Source: Planctomycetota bacterium
Lineage (GTDB): Bacteria; Planctomycetota; Planctomycetia; Planctomycetales; Planctomycetaceae
Length of the DNA stretch: 51,087 bases
Reading direction: 5' to 3'
NCBI GenBank assembly: GCA_003670925.1
Contig: QWQG01000203.1
Coordinates: 1-51,087 of the forward strand
The translations under genes were made by a program, and so were the position numbers. Positions within the stretch are counted from its first letter, which is position 1, and every line of letters starts with the position of its first letter. Positions 1 to 8,954 of this stretch are shown piece after piece. A model generated the notes under the pieces. The model was not told the origin of the DNA and did not search any database. It saw only the letters and a program-made list of their open reading frames with translations.

Positions 1-2
1 CA

Positions 3-1088
3 CATTTGGATCCATATTCCAGCTACATCGCTCCCGAAAAGGTGCGTCAGTTCGATCGATATATCGAGCAAGAATTCGGTGGCATCGGAATTCATGTCGA
101 CGCTTCTGTGGGCAAACTGCAAATCATCAGTGTGCTGCCCGGTTCCCCGGCCTTTCGCGGCGGATTAAAAGCCGGTGATGAAATTGTTGAAGCCGATGGA
201 AAGTCCACGAAAGGATTGACTCAGGCCGCACTTACGGAGCGACTGACAGGGCCGTCCGGTCGGCCAGTGGAACTCGGCATTCTGCGGGCAGATTCCCCAA
301 CAATCGAAAAGGTCACTGTGGTGCGTGAGATCATTCAGATCCCGACGATCGTGGGGCATCAACGAAATGCTGATCATACGTGGAATTACTTCTTAGATGA
401 TGTTCATCAGCTTGGCTATCTGCGGATCACCCACTTCACAAAAAACACGCCGGATGATCTGCGTCAGACGATGGATATTTTGGTAGCGGCCGGGATCAGA
501 GGTGTTGTGCTGGACCTGCGTTCCAATCCAGGCGGACTGCTGACGGCAGCCATCGAGATTGCGGATATGTTTCTCGAATCAGGCACGATCGTCAGTGTCA
601 AAGGACGCACGGTTCCCGAACGCACATGGCAGGCCAAGCAAGGCTTGACGTATCCGGATCTGCCGATCGCTGTGCTTGTGAATCGTTACAGCGCTTCGGC
701 TAGCGAAGTTTTGAGTGCCGCCTTGCAGGACAATAGTCGGGCAATCATTGTCGGGGAGCGTACGTTTGGAAAAGGAAGCGTGCAAAATGTGCTGCAACTC
801 GAGTCCGGCAAGAGCCTGCTTAAACTGACTACGGCGCGATACTATCGTCCGAGCGGCTTAAATATTCACCGCACCGACGACATGAAGCCCGAAGACAACT
901 GGGGTGTGCAACCTACAGAAGGACACGCCCACTTGATGTCACAAGACGAATTGCAGAATTGGCTGATGGCACGTGATGCGATCGATAACGAACGCCCAAT
1001 CCCCGAGGTATCATTCGCAGACCCTCACCTTGCCGATGCCACAGCATGGCTGAAAAAAGAAATCGCGACGAGAGAGACCGTCAAATGA
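3..1088 (+). CDS. S41 family C-terminal processing peptidase (5' truncated by window edge)
   Basis: Serine protease of the CtpA/Prc family, which cleaves proteins near their C-termini, normally in the periplasm. The reading frame is still open at the left edge (a CAT codon precedes the first TTG), and the protein begins within the conserved DPYSSYI segment, so the signal peptide and start lie outside the window. A PDZ domain follows (about residues 20-105 of the visible part, with GGIGIHVD and LKAGDEIVEADG). The peptidase core comes next, with VVLDLRSNPGG near residue 168. The catalytic pair is visible as Ser231 in SASASEVL and Lys256 in FGKGSVQ, 25 residues apart as in the family. About 75 residues follow the core. 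Family assignment is secure; the substrate is unknown. Confidence 0.93.
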   Translation, partial: HLDPYSSYIAPEKVRQFDRYIEQEFGGIGIHVDASVGKLQIISVLPGSPAFRGGLKAGDEIVEADGKSTKGLTQAALTERLTGPSGRPVELGILRADSPTIEKVTVVREIIQIPTIVGHQRNADHTWNYFLDDVHQLGYLRITHFTKNTPDDLRQTMDILVAAGIRGVVLDLRSNPGGLLTAAIEIADMFLESGTIVSVKGRTVPERTWQAKQGLTYPDLPIAVLVNRYSASASEVLSAALQDNSRAIIVGERTFGKGSVQNVLQLESGKSLLKLTTARYYRPSGLNIHRTDDMKPEDNWGVQPTEGHAHLMSQDELQNWLMARDAIDNERPIPEVSFADPHLADATAWLKKEIATRETVK

Positions 1089-1191
1089 TCGGGACACCCC
1101 AAGCGTTCTCGCCCTCCCCCCCACGACAACCGTGATAGGTCACGGCCAGAGACGGCCATCCCGTCAGGGAGCGACAAAAGGAATTCATTCG

Positions 1192-1968
1192 ATGTACCGC
1201 AAGCTGGATCCGCAAAAAACCATTTCAACACTGGAGACGCTGGCCAATCGAATCGACGAACGATTTCCTGGAGCCAGCCTGAACGGCGTCTGTAAAGAAG
1301 TATCGGCAATAGCCGTTGAAACATGCGGACGGATCGCGTGGACTGCCAGACCATACAAGGCGATTCGGCTTGCCGTGATGCTCGTGATTACCGCCGCCGG
1401 ATATCTTGCTTGGTTGCTCTATGGAGAGTTAGATATTAAGTCAAATGGCTTAAGTATCGAGGAATTGGAGGCGGGAACAAACGGTGTTGTCCTGACAGGC
1501 GCAGCTTTGTTCTTCCTGTTCTCACTGGAGTCCCGGATGAAGCGGGCTAAAATCCTGCAGGCGATTGATGAATTGCGAGCGGTCTCACATGTCATTGATA
1601 TGCACCAGCTTACGAAAGACCCGAGCCAGACTGTGTCGGCCCGAGGAAAGCGTACAAAGTCTTCTCCGGAACGCACCCTGACTTCCTTTCAATTGGCACG
1701 TTATCTGGATTACTGCAGTGAGCTGTTGTCGCTGATCGGCAAGCTCGCGGCCCTCTACGCTCAAAGCTCGTCGGACAGCGTGGTGTTGCAGGCCGTGAAC
1801 GATATTGAGACGCTGACGAACGGCATCAGTCGCAAGATCTGGCAAAAGATCATGATTTTGGACGACGATATTGCAGAAGAGGCAGCAAAGGAGAAGCTCC
1901 AGACCGAAACGCCAAGCACTGCTCAGACGATGCCAACCACTGACGTCGTGGCACTGAAAATAGACTGA
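1192..1968 (+). CDS. Conserved hypothetical two-helix inner membrane protein
   Basis: A 258-residue protein of unknown function. The ATG at 1192 is chosen because AAAGGA lies about 10 nt upstream and the protein then begins MYRKLDPQKTISTLE; the frame is open 60 nt further upstream, but that part looks non-coding. Two hydrophobic stretches are visible: about residues 63-82 (AVMLVITAAGYLAWLLYG) and about 100-115 (VVLTGAALFFLFSLES). They are followed by a long polar, probably helical cytoplasmic part of about 140 residues. The C-terminal 30 residues are rich in Thr, Glu and Ala and look disordered. It lies 103 nt after the S41 peptidase gene and converges with the ATPase gene at 2081-2854. No enzymatic motif is seen. 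Confidence 0.75.
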   Translation: MYRKLDPQKTISTLETLANRIDERFPGASLNGVCKEVSAIAVETCGRIAWTARPYKAIRLAVMLVITAAGYLAWLLYGELDIKSNGLSIEELEAGTNGVVLTGAALFFLFSLESRMKRAKILQAIDELRAVSHVIDMHQLTKDPSQTVSARGKRTKSSPERTLTSFQLARYLDYCSELLSLIGKLAALYAQSSSDSVVLQAVNDIETLTNGISRKIWQKIMILDDDIAEEAAKEKLQTETPSTAQTMPTTDVVALKID

Positions 1969-2005
1969 GAGTTATTCACGTCAAGCAAGTTCTTGCTCAC
2001 GACAC

Positions 2006-2052
2006 ATGCTTCATCAGTTTGATCAACATCGGATCAGGAATCGATGAAGCAT
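2006..2052. terminator. Inverted repeat between convergent genes, possible bidirectional terminator
   Basis: A perfect 10-bp inverted repeat (ATGCTTCATC at 2006-2015, GATGAAGCAT at 2043-2052) encloses a shorter one (TGATC/GATCA). It sits in the 112-nt gap between two genes that converge. Neither side has a clear T-tract, so termination is an inference from position and structure. Confidence 0.4.
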
Positions 2053-2080
2053 CCCAGTCTTAAGTCTTAGCTTGCATCCC

Positions 2081-2854
2081 TTATGCAACAGCACGGGGCG
2101 ACAACTCAGTCACCATCGCCGCGATTGCCTCTGGCGTGAGTGGCGTTTCTGGCGAGGTCTCGTGCAGGACGGCGAGTAACGCACACACACGTGACATGCG
2201 TGCCGCGTTCCCACAACTCAGATCGTAGATCGCACGGACGGCACTGTCATCTAGACAGGCAGCAGGAATATTATGGCGTCTCACAAGCGAACGGACAAAA
2301 TTCGACGACTCGACCGCATCAAGCGGACTTAGGCGTATCTGCAACAGTGATTCCATTGATAATCCGTTGGCCAGCGGCCTGTCGGACGTCACAACGACTG
2401 TCAGCTTTCCGTGGCCGCCGGAATTGCAACCGGCATTCAATGCTGCCATCACGCGGAGAAATGATTCAAGGTCGTTCTGCGCACGGTGCAGATCGTCGAT
2501 GAGAAGAACCGTGTGGACGCCGCAGTGCATGCGTCCAGCCATTTCATCCCGCAGGACTGACACAAGTTCATGCCGTGCCATACCGCGTCGAACCGAGGAG
2601 GAAACTGCCGAGGTCACTTCCGCAAGCGCCGCATTTTCATCGAGTCCCGACACATTCAGCGACACCACGAATTTTCCGGTGCGCTCAATTTCTTCTCGCA
2701 GGCGCGTGAGAATCCGAGTGCGACCACTGCCGTCAGGACCGCAAATTACGCCAAATGGCTCACCAACCTCAATCAGATAAAGTAGGCGGCTCACAGCTTC
2801 CAGATGGACTGCGCTATCAAAAAACCATGCTGTTTGTTTCTTCTGACCGAACAT
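2081..2854 (-). CDS. AAA ATPase, ExeA/GspA-like, with Arg in the Walker A motif
   Basis: A 257-residue ATPase resembling the N-terminal AAA domain of ExeA-type proteins and transposition-associated ATPases. It begins MFGQKKQTAWFFDS, similar to the family's typical start ahead of a region that ends just before Walker A. The Walker A sequence is GPDGSGRT (residues 39-46), with Arg45 where Lys is usual. Walker B is TVLLIDDLH (about residues 117-125). A VVVTSDRP sensor-like segment and a helical lid follow (residues about 185-250). There is no transmembrane segment and no peptidoglycan-binding domain, so it is shorter than ExeA. No secretion or transposon genes are adjacent, and its role is unknown. 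The Arg may lower or alter nucleotide hydrolysis, but that is inference. Confidence 0.75.
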   Translation of the reverse strand: MFGQKKQTAWFFDSAVHLEAVSRLLYLIEVGEPFGVICGPDGSGRTRILTRLREEIERTGKFVVSLNVSGLDENAALAEVTSAVSSSVRRGMARHELVSVLRDEMAGRMHCGVHTVLLIDDLHRAQNDLESFLRVMAALNAGCNSGGHGKLTVVVTSDRPLANGLSMESLLQIRLSPLDAVESSNFVRSLVRRHNIPAACLDDSAVRAIYDLSCGNAARMSRVCALLAVLHETSPETPLTPEAIAAMVTELSPRAVA

Positions 2855-3010
2855 TCACCCGGCTCCCGTTGGACCGACATCATGCCTGACGACTTGTCAA
2901 ATTGAGAAATCGGCAGAATCGGCGTAATTGGTTCAGTCAAATCCGAGCAAACTCAACCAGAGCCAGGATTGGCAATTCAAAACTCTGCAGGACCCTGCTA
3001 CTCCGGCGAC

Positions 3011-3039
3011 TTGACAGTAGAATCGGCAGGTCGTGCAAT
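3011..3039 (+). promoter_or_regulatory. Putative sigma-70-type promoter of purM
   Basis: TTGACA at 3011-3016, a 17-nt spacer, then TGCAAT at 3034-3039. The predicted start of transcription is about 40 nt before the purM ATG. The -35 is perfect and the -10 matches 4 of 6, so this is only moderately supported. Confidence 0.35.
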
Positions 3040-3084
3040 TCGGCAATTCTGCCCTCCCCAAACACGCGTTCATGGTTGAGTTAC

Positions 3085-4140
3085 ATGTCTGAACTGACGT
3101 ACCGTTCTGCTGGTGTAGACCTTGACCTCTATGAACAGGCGATGCAAAAACTGCCGCGACTGATGCAGCGCACATTCACGCCCGGCGTGATGGAGCTCCC
3201 CGGAGGCTTTGCCGGTCTGTTTCGCCTGAACGGAACGAAACAGTGGAAAGACCCGGTACTCGTTTCAGGAACTGATGGCGTAGGCACAAAAATCAAGGTC
3301 GCCATTCAGGCTCAAAAATATGACAGCATCGGCATCGACTTGGTCGGCATGTGTGTAAATGATGTCCTGTGCCTCGGTGCTACGCCATTATTCTTTCTCG
3401 ATTATATCGCAATGGGAAAGGACAACCCACTGCTGTTGGAGCAACTGGTCAGCGGTGTGAGCGACGGATGTCAGCAGGCAATGTCGGCACTGCTTGGTGG
3501 GGAAACGGCTATCATGCCAGATTTGTACGCGGCCGGCGATTTCGACATGGCTGGTTTTTCAGTGGGCGTTGCCGAACGTGATGAACTTGTCAATGGCAAG
3601 ACTCGCGTGAAACCCGGCGATGTGCTCATCGGAATCCCATCATCTGGCTTTCATTCAAATGGTTACAGCCTCGTTCGAAAAGTTGTATTTGAACACGCAG
3701 GTCTGAATGTCTCGGGTCATGTTGCCGAATTGAATTGCACTGTGGCCGACACTTTGCTTCAGCCTACAAGAATCTACGCACAAATTGTTGCAGCCGCTTT
3801 GGAAGCAGCCGGTAATGCAAGCTTACATGGAATCGCACATATTACGGGCGGCGGAATTGCAGATAACTTTGAACGCATTCTCCCGAACCACGTGCAGGCT
3901 GTCGTCAGTCGTAGTGCATGGACGATTCCGGATGTGTTCCAGTGGCTACAACGGTTAGGAAATGTCGCTGAAAATGAAATGTTTAGTGTGTTCAATATGG
4001 GCATTGGGATGATCATGTGTGTGCCACCCGCTGCAGCCGACAAAGTGCAGGCCGCCTGCTCGACACCAGAATATCCGGCCATACGATTGGGAGAAATTCG
4101 CTCGCAGCATGCGGAAACCCCAACCGTAACACTTGTGTAA
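3085..4140 (+). CDS. purM: Phosphoribosylformylglycinamidine cyclo-ligase (AIR synthetase)
   Basis: Fifth step of de novo purine synthesis: ATP-dependent closure of the imidazole ring of FGAM to give AIR, in the cytoplasm. The 351-residue protein starting at the ATG at 3085 begins MSELTYRSAGVDLD, the typical PurM N-terminus; the open frame upstream of it does not resemble PurM. Family motifs are clear: LVSGTDGVGTKIKVA near residue 65, GIDLVGMCVNDVLCLGA, a GGETAIMPDLY segment, GIPSSGFHSNGYSLVRK, and HITGGGIADNFERILP in the C-terminal half. Length matches the family (about 345). It stands alone here; purK is about 10 kb away on the other strand. A candidate promoter lies at 3011-3039. Confidence 0.97.
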   Translation: MSELTYRSAGVDLDLYEQAMQKLPRLMQRTFTPGVMELPGGFAGLFRLNGTKQWKDPVLVSGTDGVGTKIKVAIQAQKYDSIGIDLVGMCVNDVLCLGATPLFFLDYIAMGKDNPLLLEQLVSGVSDGCQQAMSALLGGETAIMPDLYAAGDFDMAGFSVGVAERDELVNGKTRVKPGDVLIGIPSSGFHSNGYSLVRKVVFEHAGLNVSGHVAELNCTVADTLLQPTRIYAQIVAAALEAAGNASLHGIAHITGGGIADNFERILPNHVQAVVSRSAWTIPDVFQWLQRLGNVAENEMFSVFNMGIGMIMCVPPAAADKVQAACSTPEYPAIRLGEIRSQHAETPTVTLV

Positions 4141-4233
4141 GACATGAATAAATCGCAGCCCCTATCAATCGTCTGACCACGCAATTCTAAATCATGCAGT
4201 GGATCGCTTGTCTGGCCATCAGAGCGGCGCATG

Positions 4234-4259
4234 AAAAAGCCGAGGATAATTCCTCGGCT
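4234..4259 (-). terminator. Rho-independent terminator downstream of csrA
   Basis: Read on the minus strand, a perfect 9-bp stem (AGCCGAGGA / TCCTCGGCT) with a 4-nt loop is followed directly by TTTTT. It lies 60 nt past the csrA stop codon and is oriented to end csrA transcription. It also separates csrA from the convergent purM gene. Confidence 0.85.
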
Positions 4260-4319
4260 AATGCGGCTATGATCTTGGTTGTGTTTTCTGCGGTCGGTTA
4301 CCGCTGAATTTTATTCGAT

Positions 4320-4517
4320 TTAGTTGGCAGGCACGACGATATCCTGACTGTCTGCCTTGCTGTCCCTGAAATTGCACAACTCTTCGCGAACGATGTTCAT
4401 CGACTTTGGTGCTTCAATCCCAATCCGTACCGAGTTGGGGCCAATGCGGACAATCGTGATCGCAACGTCGTCACCGATTAGAATTCGCTCGCTCGTCTTT
4501 CTGGATAGTACTAACAT
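4320..4517 (-). CDS. csrA: Carbon storage regulator, RNA-binding translational regulator
   Basis: CsrA/RsmA is a small dimeric RNA-binding protein that blocks or modulates translation by binding GGA motifs in mRNA leaders. The 65-residue product starts MLVLSRKTSERILIG, the hallmark N-terminus, and continues with ITIVRIGPNSVRIGIEAP and an I-V-R-E-E-L segment containing the conserved Arg and Glu. The start at 4517 is fixed by this N-terminus and by an AGGGAG ribosome-binding site 7 nt upstream; the frame is open further upstream but that part is not CsrA-like. A terminator lies at 4234-4259. No flagellar genes or fliW are adjacent, so the targets cannot be inferred. Confidence 0.95.
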   Translation of the reverse strand: MLVLSRKTSERILIGDDVAITIVRIGPNSVRIGIEAPKSMNIVREELCNFRDSKADSQDIVVPAN

Positions 4518-5033
4518 ATTTTCTCTCCCTACGTCTTGCCTTGGGTCTTCCTTGATCCGTACGGGTTGACCACATCGTGATCCCATCGCCCCGCCATGCC
4601 GCCCATCTTTTTGTGCTGATCCGCCGCACCTCCGCATGATATCACAATGACTGCGACATCAATACGATAACACCACCCATAGGCCCTGCCAACAGAAAAG
4701 TCGACAAAATCTGTTCTGCCTAAAAAAACAGCACAACCCGATCTGCCAACGAGTGCCTTGTTTTTAGGCACCCACACAGTGAAGGCGGACCGCCAGTGTG
4801 GCAGGTGGGCGATAGGGTTGTCTGTTTAGTTGTTTTTTATGGAGTTTGAAGTGAAATTCTGGCATGATGGCCCGGCACCGTGCGTCATCTGTTGATTTAA
4901 TACCAAACAAAGGCGGGATTGGCTGAATCCCCTGCTTGTGTTTTGATTGAGTCTCATTACGTTGTCAAAATCGACTCACAAACTTGCCGCCGGTTGCCAC
5001 ACTCCACAGCTTTACGACACAAAGGAATCAACA
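4518..5033. other. Intergenic region between divergent csrA and the oxidoreductase gene
   Basis: 516 nt with no convincing gene. It must hold the promoters for csrA (leftward) and the Gfo/Idh/MocA gene (rightward). A compound inverted repeat is visible: CCACAC at 4772-4777 with GTGTGG at 4796-4801, enclosing GGCGG/CCGCC. A weaker GTGCC/GGCAC pair lies just to its left. The function is unknown. Confidence 0.5.
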
Positions 5034-6077
5034 GTGGTCCGCATTGGAATTATTGGCGTCGGGTTTATGGGGTACACGCACTATGAGGGGGCGCGCGACC
5101 TTGTGGGAGGGAAAGTGACGGCGATCTCGACACGCGATCCCAAAAAGCTGACGGGGGACTGGACCTCAATCAAGGGCAACTTTGGGCCACCAGGGGGCCA
5201 TGTCGATGTTTCGCAGTTGAAGTGCTGCACGGACTATCGCGTGCTTCTAGCTGATCCCGAGATTGATCTCATCGATGTCTGCCTGCCAACCGACCAGCAT
5301 TTCGCTGTCGTGATGGAATCTCTCCAGGCTGGCAAAGCAACTCTGGTTGAAAAGCCAATCTCTGTCGACCTAGCGCAGGCCGAGCAGATGGTGAGCGCAG
5401 CGAAGGCCGCTAACGTGCCATTGCTGGTCGGGCACGTCCTGCCATTCTTTCCTGAATTTCGCTTCGCCGCTGAATCCATTCAGGACGGGCGTTTTGGAAA
5501 GCTGAAAGCCGCGCACTTCAAACGCGTGATCAGTCCTCCGGATTGGTCAAGTGGCATGTCAGATTTCCGAAAGCTCGGAGGCTGGGGAATCGATTTGCAC
5601 ATTCACGACAACCACTTCATTGCACACGCCTTTGGCCGCCCCGACGGCGTCTTTTCCCGCGGATTACTGCAGGATGGTTTCGTGAATCATGTTCACACGT
5701 CGTATCTGTATTCCGACGGCCCCGCCATCTCATGTGTCAGTGGCGGCATTGCCACAAAGGGGCTCCAGTTTTCGCATGGGTACGAATTGTTTTTCGAAAA
5801 TGCGACAGTGCTGTTTGATGCAGGGACTCTGGCGGGTGAGTGGACCGTAAGCCGCCCGCTGAGCGTGATCACCAACGACGGAAAAATGACGCACCCTGAA
5901 CTTGGCGGCAGCGGAAAATGGTGTGGTGCCTTTACGGACGAACTACAGGTGGCCGTAAATGTGATCACCAACAATCAAGCAGCAGGCCCATTGTCGAGCG
6001 ATACAGCGTTGGCTGCATTACAACTCTGCTGGGCTGAAGCCGCCAGTATCGAATCCGGAGCTGTTATGCCGCTGTGA
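5034..6077 (+). CDS. Gfo/Idh/MocA family NAD(P)-dependent oxidoreductase
   Basis: A dehydrogenase family acting on sugars, inositols and related compounds. The N-terminal Rossmann fold shows GIIGVGFMG (about residues 6-14). The catalytic-lysine motif EKPIS sits at about residue 108, and a GWGIDLHIHDNH segment in the C-terminal domain matches the family's active-site histidine region. A GTG start at 5034 is preferred: AAAGGA lies about 8 nt upstream, and the protein then begins VVRIGIIGVG, typical for the family, giving 347 residues. A TTG at 4947 would add 29 residues that do not resemble the family. No twin-arginine signal is seen, so it is probably cytoplasmic. Planctomycetes carry many paralogues of this family, and the substrate cannot be told. 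Neighbours give no pathway. Confidence 0.9.
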   Translation: MVRIGIIGVGFMGYTHYEGARDLVGGKVTAISTRDPKKLTGDWTSIKGNFGPPGGHVDVSQLKCCTDYRVLLADPEIDLIDVCLPTDQHFAVVMESLQAGKATLVEKPISVDLAQAEQMVSAAKAANVPLLVGHVLPFFPEFRFAAESIQDGRFGKLKAAHFKRVISPPDWSSGMSDFRKLGGWGIDLHIHDNHFIAHAFGRPDGVFSRGLLQDGFVNHVHTSYLYSDGPAISCVSGGIATKGLQFSHGYELFFENATVLFDAGTLAGEWTVSRPLSVITNDGKMTHPELGGSGKWCGAFTDELQVAVNVITNNQAAGPLSSDTALAALQLCWAEAASIESGAVMPL

Positions 6078-6401
6078 GATCTCCGCACCTTGTGGCAAGC
6101 TCGGGTGGATGGTAGCCACGTGCATAGCGATTTTTTTCGTGGACCGTGTGTGTTTCTCAGCAATACTCCAAAATCCGAATCTGTGCTGGAGACGCGCATT
6201 GGAGGGCTGACGCTTCTCGCGCGCCGGATTGGCTCAAATCGCCCGGAAAAAACACGCAGAACTGCGGTTTCAGATTCACATCCTGCCGCAGCTTTGCTAA
6301 ACCACCACTATATCCGGAGGATTGGTAGTGGTTAGAAGCGGAAAACCGAAGCTCTTCGGCAACCGCTGAGCAAGCCATCCTCAAAGACAAGGACGTGTTG
6401 G
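6078..6401. other. Intergenic region, no gene recognised
   Basis: 324 nt between two rightward genes. An imperfect inverted repeat (AACCACCACTA with TAGTGGTT, about 6299-6335) lies some 70 nt before the next start codon. Nothing else is recognised. Confidence 0.4.
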
Positions 6402-8033
6402 ATGCCATCTGTCTTACTCTTTCTTTTCATGTTCCTGACGTGCCTCATGTTCTTGGGCATGCTCTGGGGTGATCGACTCAGTTTCCCTGCGCTGTTTGAT
6501 GGCAATTGGCTAACCCCCATCACCGGACTGATCAACGTGGTCTCCCGCACTTTGGGAGAATTCCTTGAATTGTCGGTGGCGTTTATTGTGGGCCACTTGC
6601 CGTGGGTGGTCGCTGCTGTTTCCGGAACTGTCGGATTAATGCTTGTCGCGTTTCTTATGGGTGGTGGACTGGCAACGGATGCGGAAGCATATTATCGCGA
6701 CACGATCGCGCCACTTTATGCTGGCGGCGTCTTGGATCGTGTGAATGAGGTCCAGCCGGCGGAACCAATCCAGGAGATCGCCAACGGCACTCTGCTGGCC
6801 CAAGCCGACATGGACGATTCGAATCTGGTCGTGCAGGCGCAGGGCGGCGCTTACTTGGTGTTCGGAAAGCCTGAATACCAGCCTGCACACGTGCGAACTC
6901 GCCGTCCGATCGATGGTTCAATCGCCGCAGCGGCAACATCACGACCATTGCTCGGACGTCCCGAACTGGACGTCCGTTTTGATCGATTGTCGTCCGAAAC
7001 ATTGATCCCAGATCGTGTGCGTACAATCGTCACCGATGGACGACTGCTCAACGATCTTCCCAATGTGCAGTTTGTGGATCGCGCCGTTCGAAATCTACTG
7101 CGGGACAACTGGCGTGCTGGGCTTGGCCTGCCGAATACATTCGGAGGCATGGAAGCGTCTGACGATCTTGTCCCCGAATCGCCGCTCACTGTCGTGCGTG
7201 ATCTGGAATCCCGAATACGTGTCACGCCGGGCCTGATGGTTTCGCGGCAGGATCTGCGCATCGAAAAAACGGTGCCGCAGCGATCGGCGACGGGCGAAGT
7301 GACGATGCAAGTGACGATTACAAATCTGGCGAGCGACGTGATCAATGGGCTGTTGGTGCGGGAACTACTTCCCTACGGGACAAAGGTGCGTGGGCATTTT
7401 CCGGCAGGGATCCTCCGTGATGCGACACTGACATGGCTGGTGAGCGACCTGCAACCTCAGCAAGAGCAGGTTCTCCGCTTCACGGTTTTCCCGGCAGACG
7501 ATCCAATCAGCGGCCGAGATACATTATTTGAATCTCAGACCGAAGTGTCAGCGGTGACGGCTGTCACAACGCGGACTGTTGTCACAGCAGAAAAATTCCA
7601 GCCGACGCCAACACGGCCACCCAGTGGGGCACGCCCTCCGGAAGTCGTTCGCGCGCCAAAACTGCGTCTCCGGATTGCTGAACCAGAATCAGCAGTAACC
7701 GTCGCAGCATGGACCACGGTCATGTTTCGCGTCAGCAATCTAGGCAATACCAACGCCGAGGACGTGCGATTGCGACTGATCCTTGACGAAGTACTTGATC
7801 ATCACGCGTTGTTAGACGATGACCTTGACCGCCAACTCGACGCCCCCATCGCGAAGATTGGCCCAGGGGAAACACGTGACTTTGAGCTTGTGGTCAAGCC
7901 CCGCCGAACAGGTGAAGCCGTATCAACTGCCGAATTGTTCTTCGGCGACAAGCAACTCGACCTCCAAACCTTTCGATTCAAGACTAGCGCTGCCAACTCA
8001 TCAACGTCTACAAAAACCCGAGTCCTGCCATAA
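6402..8033 (+). CDS. Membrane-anchored protein with DUF11/COG1361-like repeat domains
   Basis: A 543-residue protein. The N-terminus is hydrophobic (MPSVLLFLFMFLTCLMFLGML), and a second strong membrane segment lies at about residues 56-88 (WVVAAVSGTVGLMLVAFLMGGG). A polar region follows (residues 90-285). Two beta-rich modules in the second half look like the DUF11/CARDB type used in cell-surface proteins: about 290-390 (VTMQVTITNLASDVINGLLVRELLP) split as VTMQVTITNLAS and VRELLPYGT, and about 430-530 (TVMFRVSNLGNTNAEDVRL). The C-terminal tail is Ser/Thr rich. No catalytic motif is seen; a structural or envelope role is likely but is inference. It is 115 nt upstream of rnc on the same strand. 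Confidence 0.75.
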   Translation: MPSVLLFLFMFLTCLMFLGMLWGDRLSFPALFDGNWLTPITGLINVVSRTLGEFLELSVAFIVGHLPWVVAAVSGTVGLMLVAFLMGGGLATDAEAYYRDTIAPLYAGGVLDRVNEVQPAEPIQEIANGTLLAQADMDDSNLVVQAQGGAYLVFGKPEYQPAHVRTRRPIDGSIAAAATSRPLLGRPELDVRFDRLSSETLIPDRVRTIVTDGRLLNDLPNVQFVDRAVRNLLRDNWRAGLGLPNTFGGMEASDDLVPESPLTVVRDLESRIRVTPGLMVSRQDLRIEKTVPQRSATGEVTMQVTITNLASDVINGLLVRELLPYGTKVRGHFPAGILRDATLTWLVSDLQPQQEQVLRFTVFPADDPISGRDTLFESQTEVSAVTAVTTRTVVTAEKFQPTPTRPPSGARPPEVVRAPKLRLRIAEPESAVTVAAWTTVMFRVSNLGNTNAEDVRLRLILDEVLDHHALLDDDLDRQLDAPIAKIGPGETRDFELVVKPRRTGEAVSTAELFFGDKQLDLQTFRFKTSAANSSTSTKTRVLP

Positions 8034-8148
8034 CGCCCAGCATCCTTCGGGACGAAATTCGTTTCCACAGACCGGCCATTCGATAGAATCATTTGCGATC
8101 CTCATCTCGTAATCCACATTCTTGTTTCCATTGGATTCTTGAGTCTGC

Positions 8149-8850
8149 ATGTCTTCCATTGATGATATTCTTATCACCTGCGAATCACGGATTGGCTATA
8201 AATTTCGCGACCAGTTGTTGTTGCGCCGCTGCCTCACGCATAGCTCTGCCGCTGAGACACGCCTTGATTCTAATGAACGCTTGGAATTCCTAGGTGACTC
8301 CGTATTAGGGGTCGTCATCTGCGAGTACCTGTTTCAGAATTTTCCCGATCAACGTGAAGGCCAGATGACGCAAATGAAGTCGTGGCTGGTCAGTCGCCAA
8401 ACGTGTGCTCGTGTCGCCCGATTATTAAACGTCGAGGAATTGATTCTGGTGGGACGTGGTCTGCAGAGTATTCCAGACTCAATCCTTTCGGCCGTGGTGG
8501 AATCATTGATCGCCGGAGTTTATTTTGATGGTGGCATGGAAGCCGCGCGACAGTTTATTCACACTTCGTTCCGTGAAGAACTGGCACTCTGCCGCCCAGA
8601 AGATGCTGAAAACTTCAAGAGTCAGCTCCAAGAAATCACCCAGCGTGATGTGGGCAAGACACCCGAATATATCGTCGTCGAAGAAACAGGACCTGATCAC
8701 GCGCGGGTGTTTTGCATCGTGGCACGCGTGGGTGACACCGTCTTTGAATCAGGCTGTGGCAAAACAAAAAAAGAAGCCGAACAACGGGCCGCTCGTAACG
8801 CTGTCGAAGCACTCCAGCGTCCCACTCCAGCACGGGATGCCGCGGAATAA
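8149..8850 (+). CDS. rnc: Ribonuclease III
   Basis: Double-stranded RNA endonuclease used in rRNA and mRNA processing. The 233-residue product has the RNase III signature ERLEFLGDSVLG (about residues 42-53) and the second acidic cluster VVESLIAGVYFDGG (about residues 115-128), which together supply the metal-binding Glu and Asp residues. A C-terminal double-stranded RNA-binding domain (about residues 157-225) has FKSQLQEITQR at its start and a GCGKTKKEAEQRAARNA end motif. Length and domain order are standard. The ATG at 8149 gives the usual N-terminus (helical, ahead of the HSSAAE segment); the ribosome-binding site is weak. Confidence 0.97.
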   Translation: MSSIDDILITCESRIGYKFRDQLLLRRCLTHSSAAETRLDSNERLEFLGDSVLGVVICEYLFQNFPDQREGQMTQMKSWLVSRQTCARVARLLNVEELILVGRGLQSIPDSILSAVVESLIAGVYFDGGMEAARQFIHTSFREELALCRPEDAENFKSQLQEITQRDVGKTPEYIVVEETGPDHARVFCIVARVGDTVFESGCGKTKKEAEQRAARNAVEALQRPTPARDAAE

Positions 8851-8904
8851 GCCCCTGCGACCTCTCAATCAGGGAAACGTCAGTAGCGGGATAAATCTGA
8901 CTTA

Positions 8905-8934
8905 TTGTCAGCCGTTGTCAGCCGTTGTCAGCCG
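8905..8934. repeat. Three tandem copies of the 10-mer TTGTCAGCCG
   Basis: Three perfect 10-bp units lie in the gap between the convergent rnc and beta-propeller genes, just beyond the stop codon of the latter. No hairpin is formed by the units themselves. Possibly a slippage product. Confidence 0.85.
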
Positions 8935-8954
8935 CGGTTGATCCTAGGCAAGCA

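Noticed and set aside
2902-3084. Extended N-terminus of purM in the same open frame
   Set aside because: The 61 extra residues do not resemble PurM, and the protein from 3085 has the family N-terminus and length.
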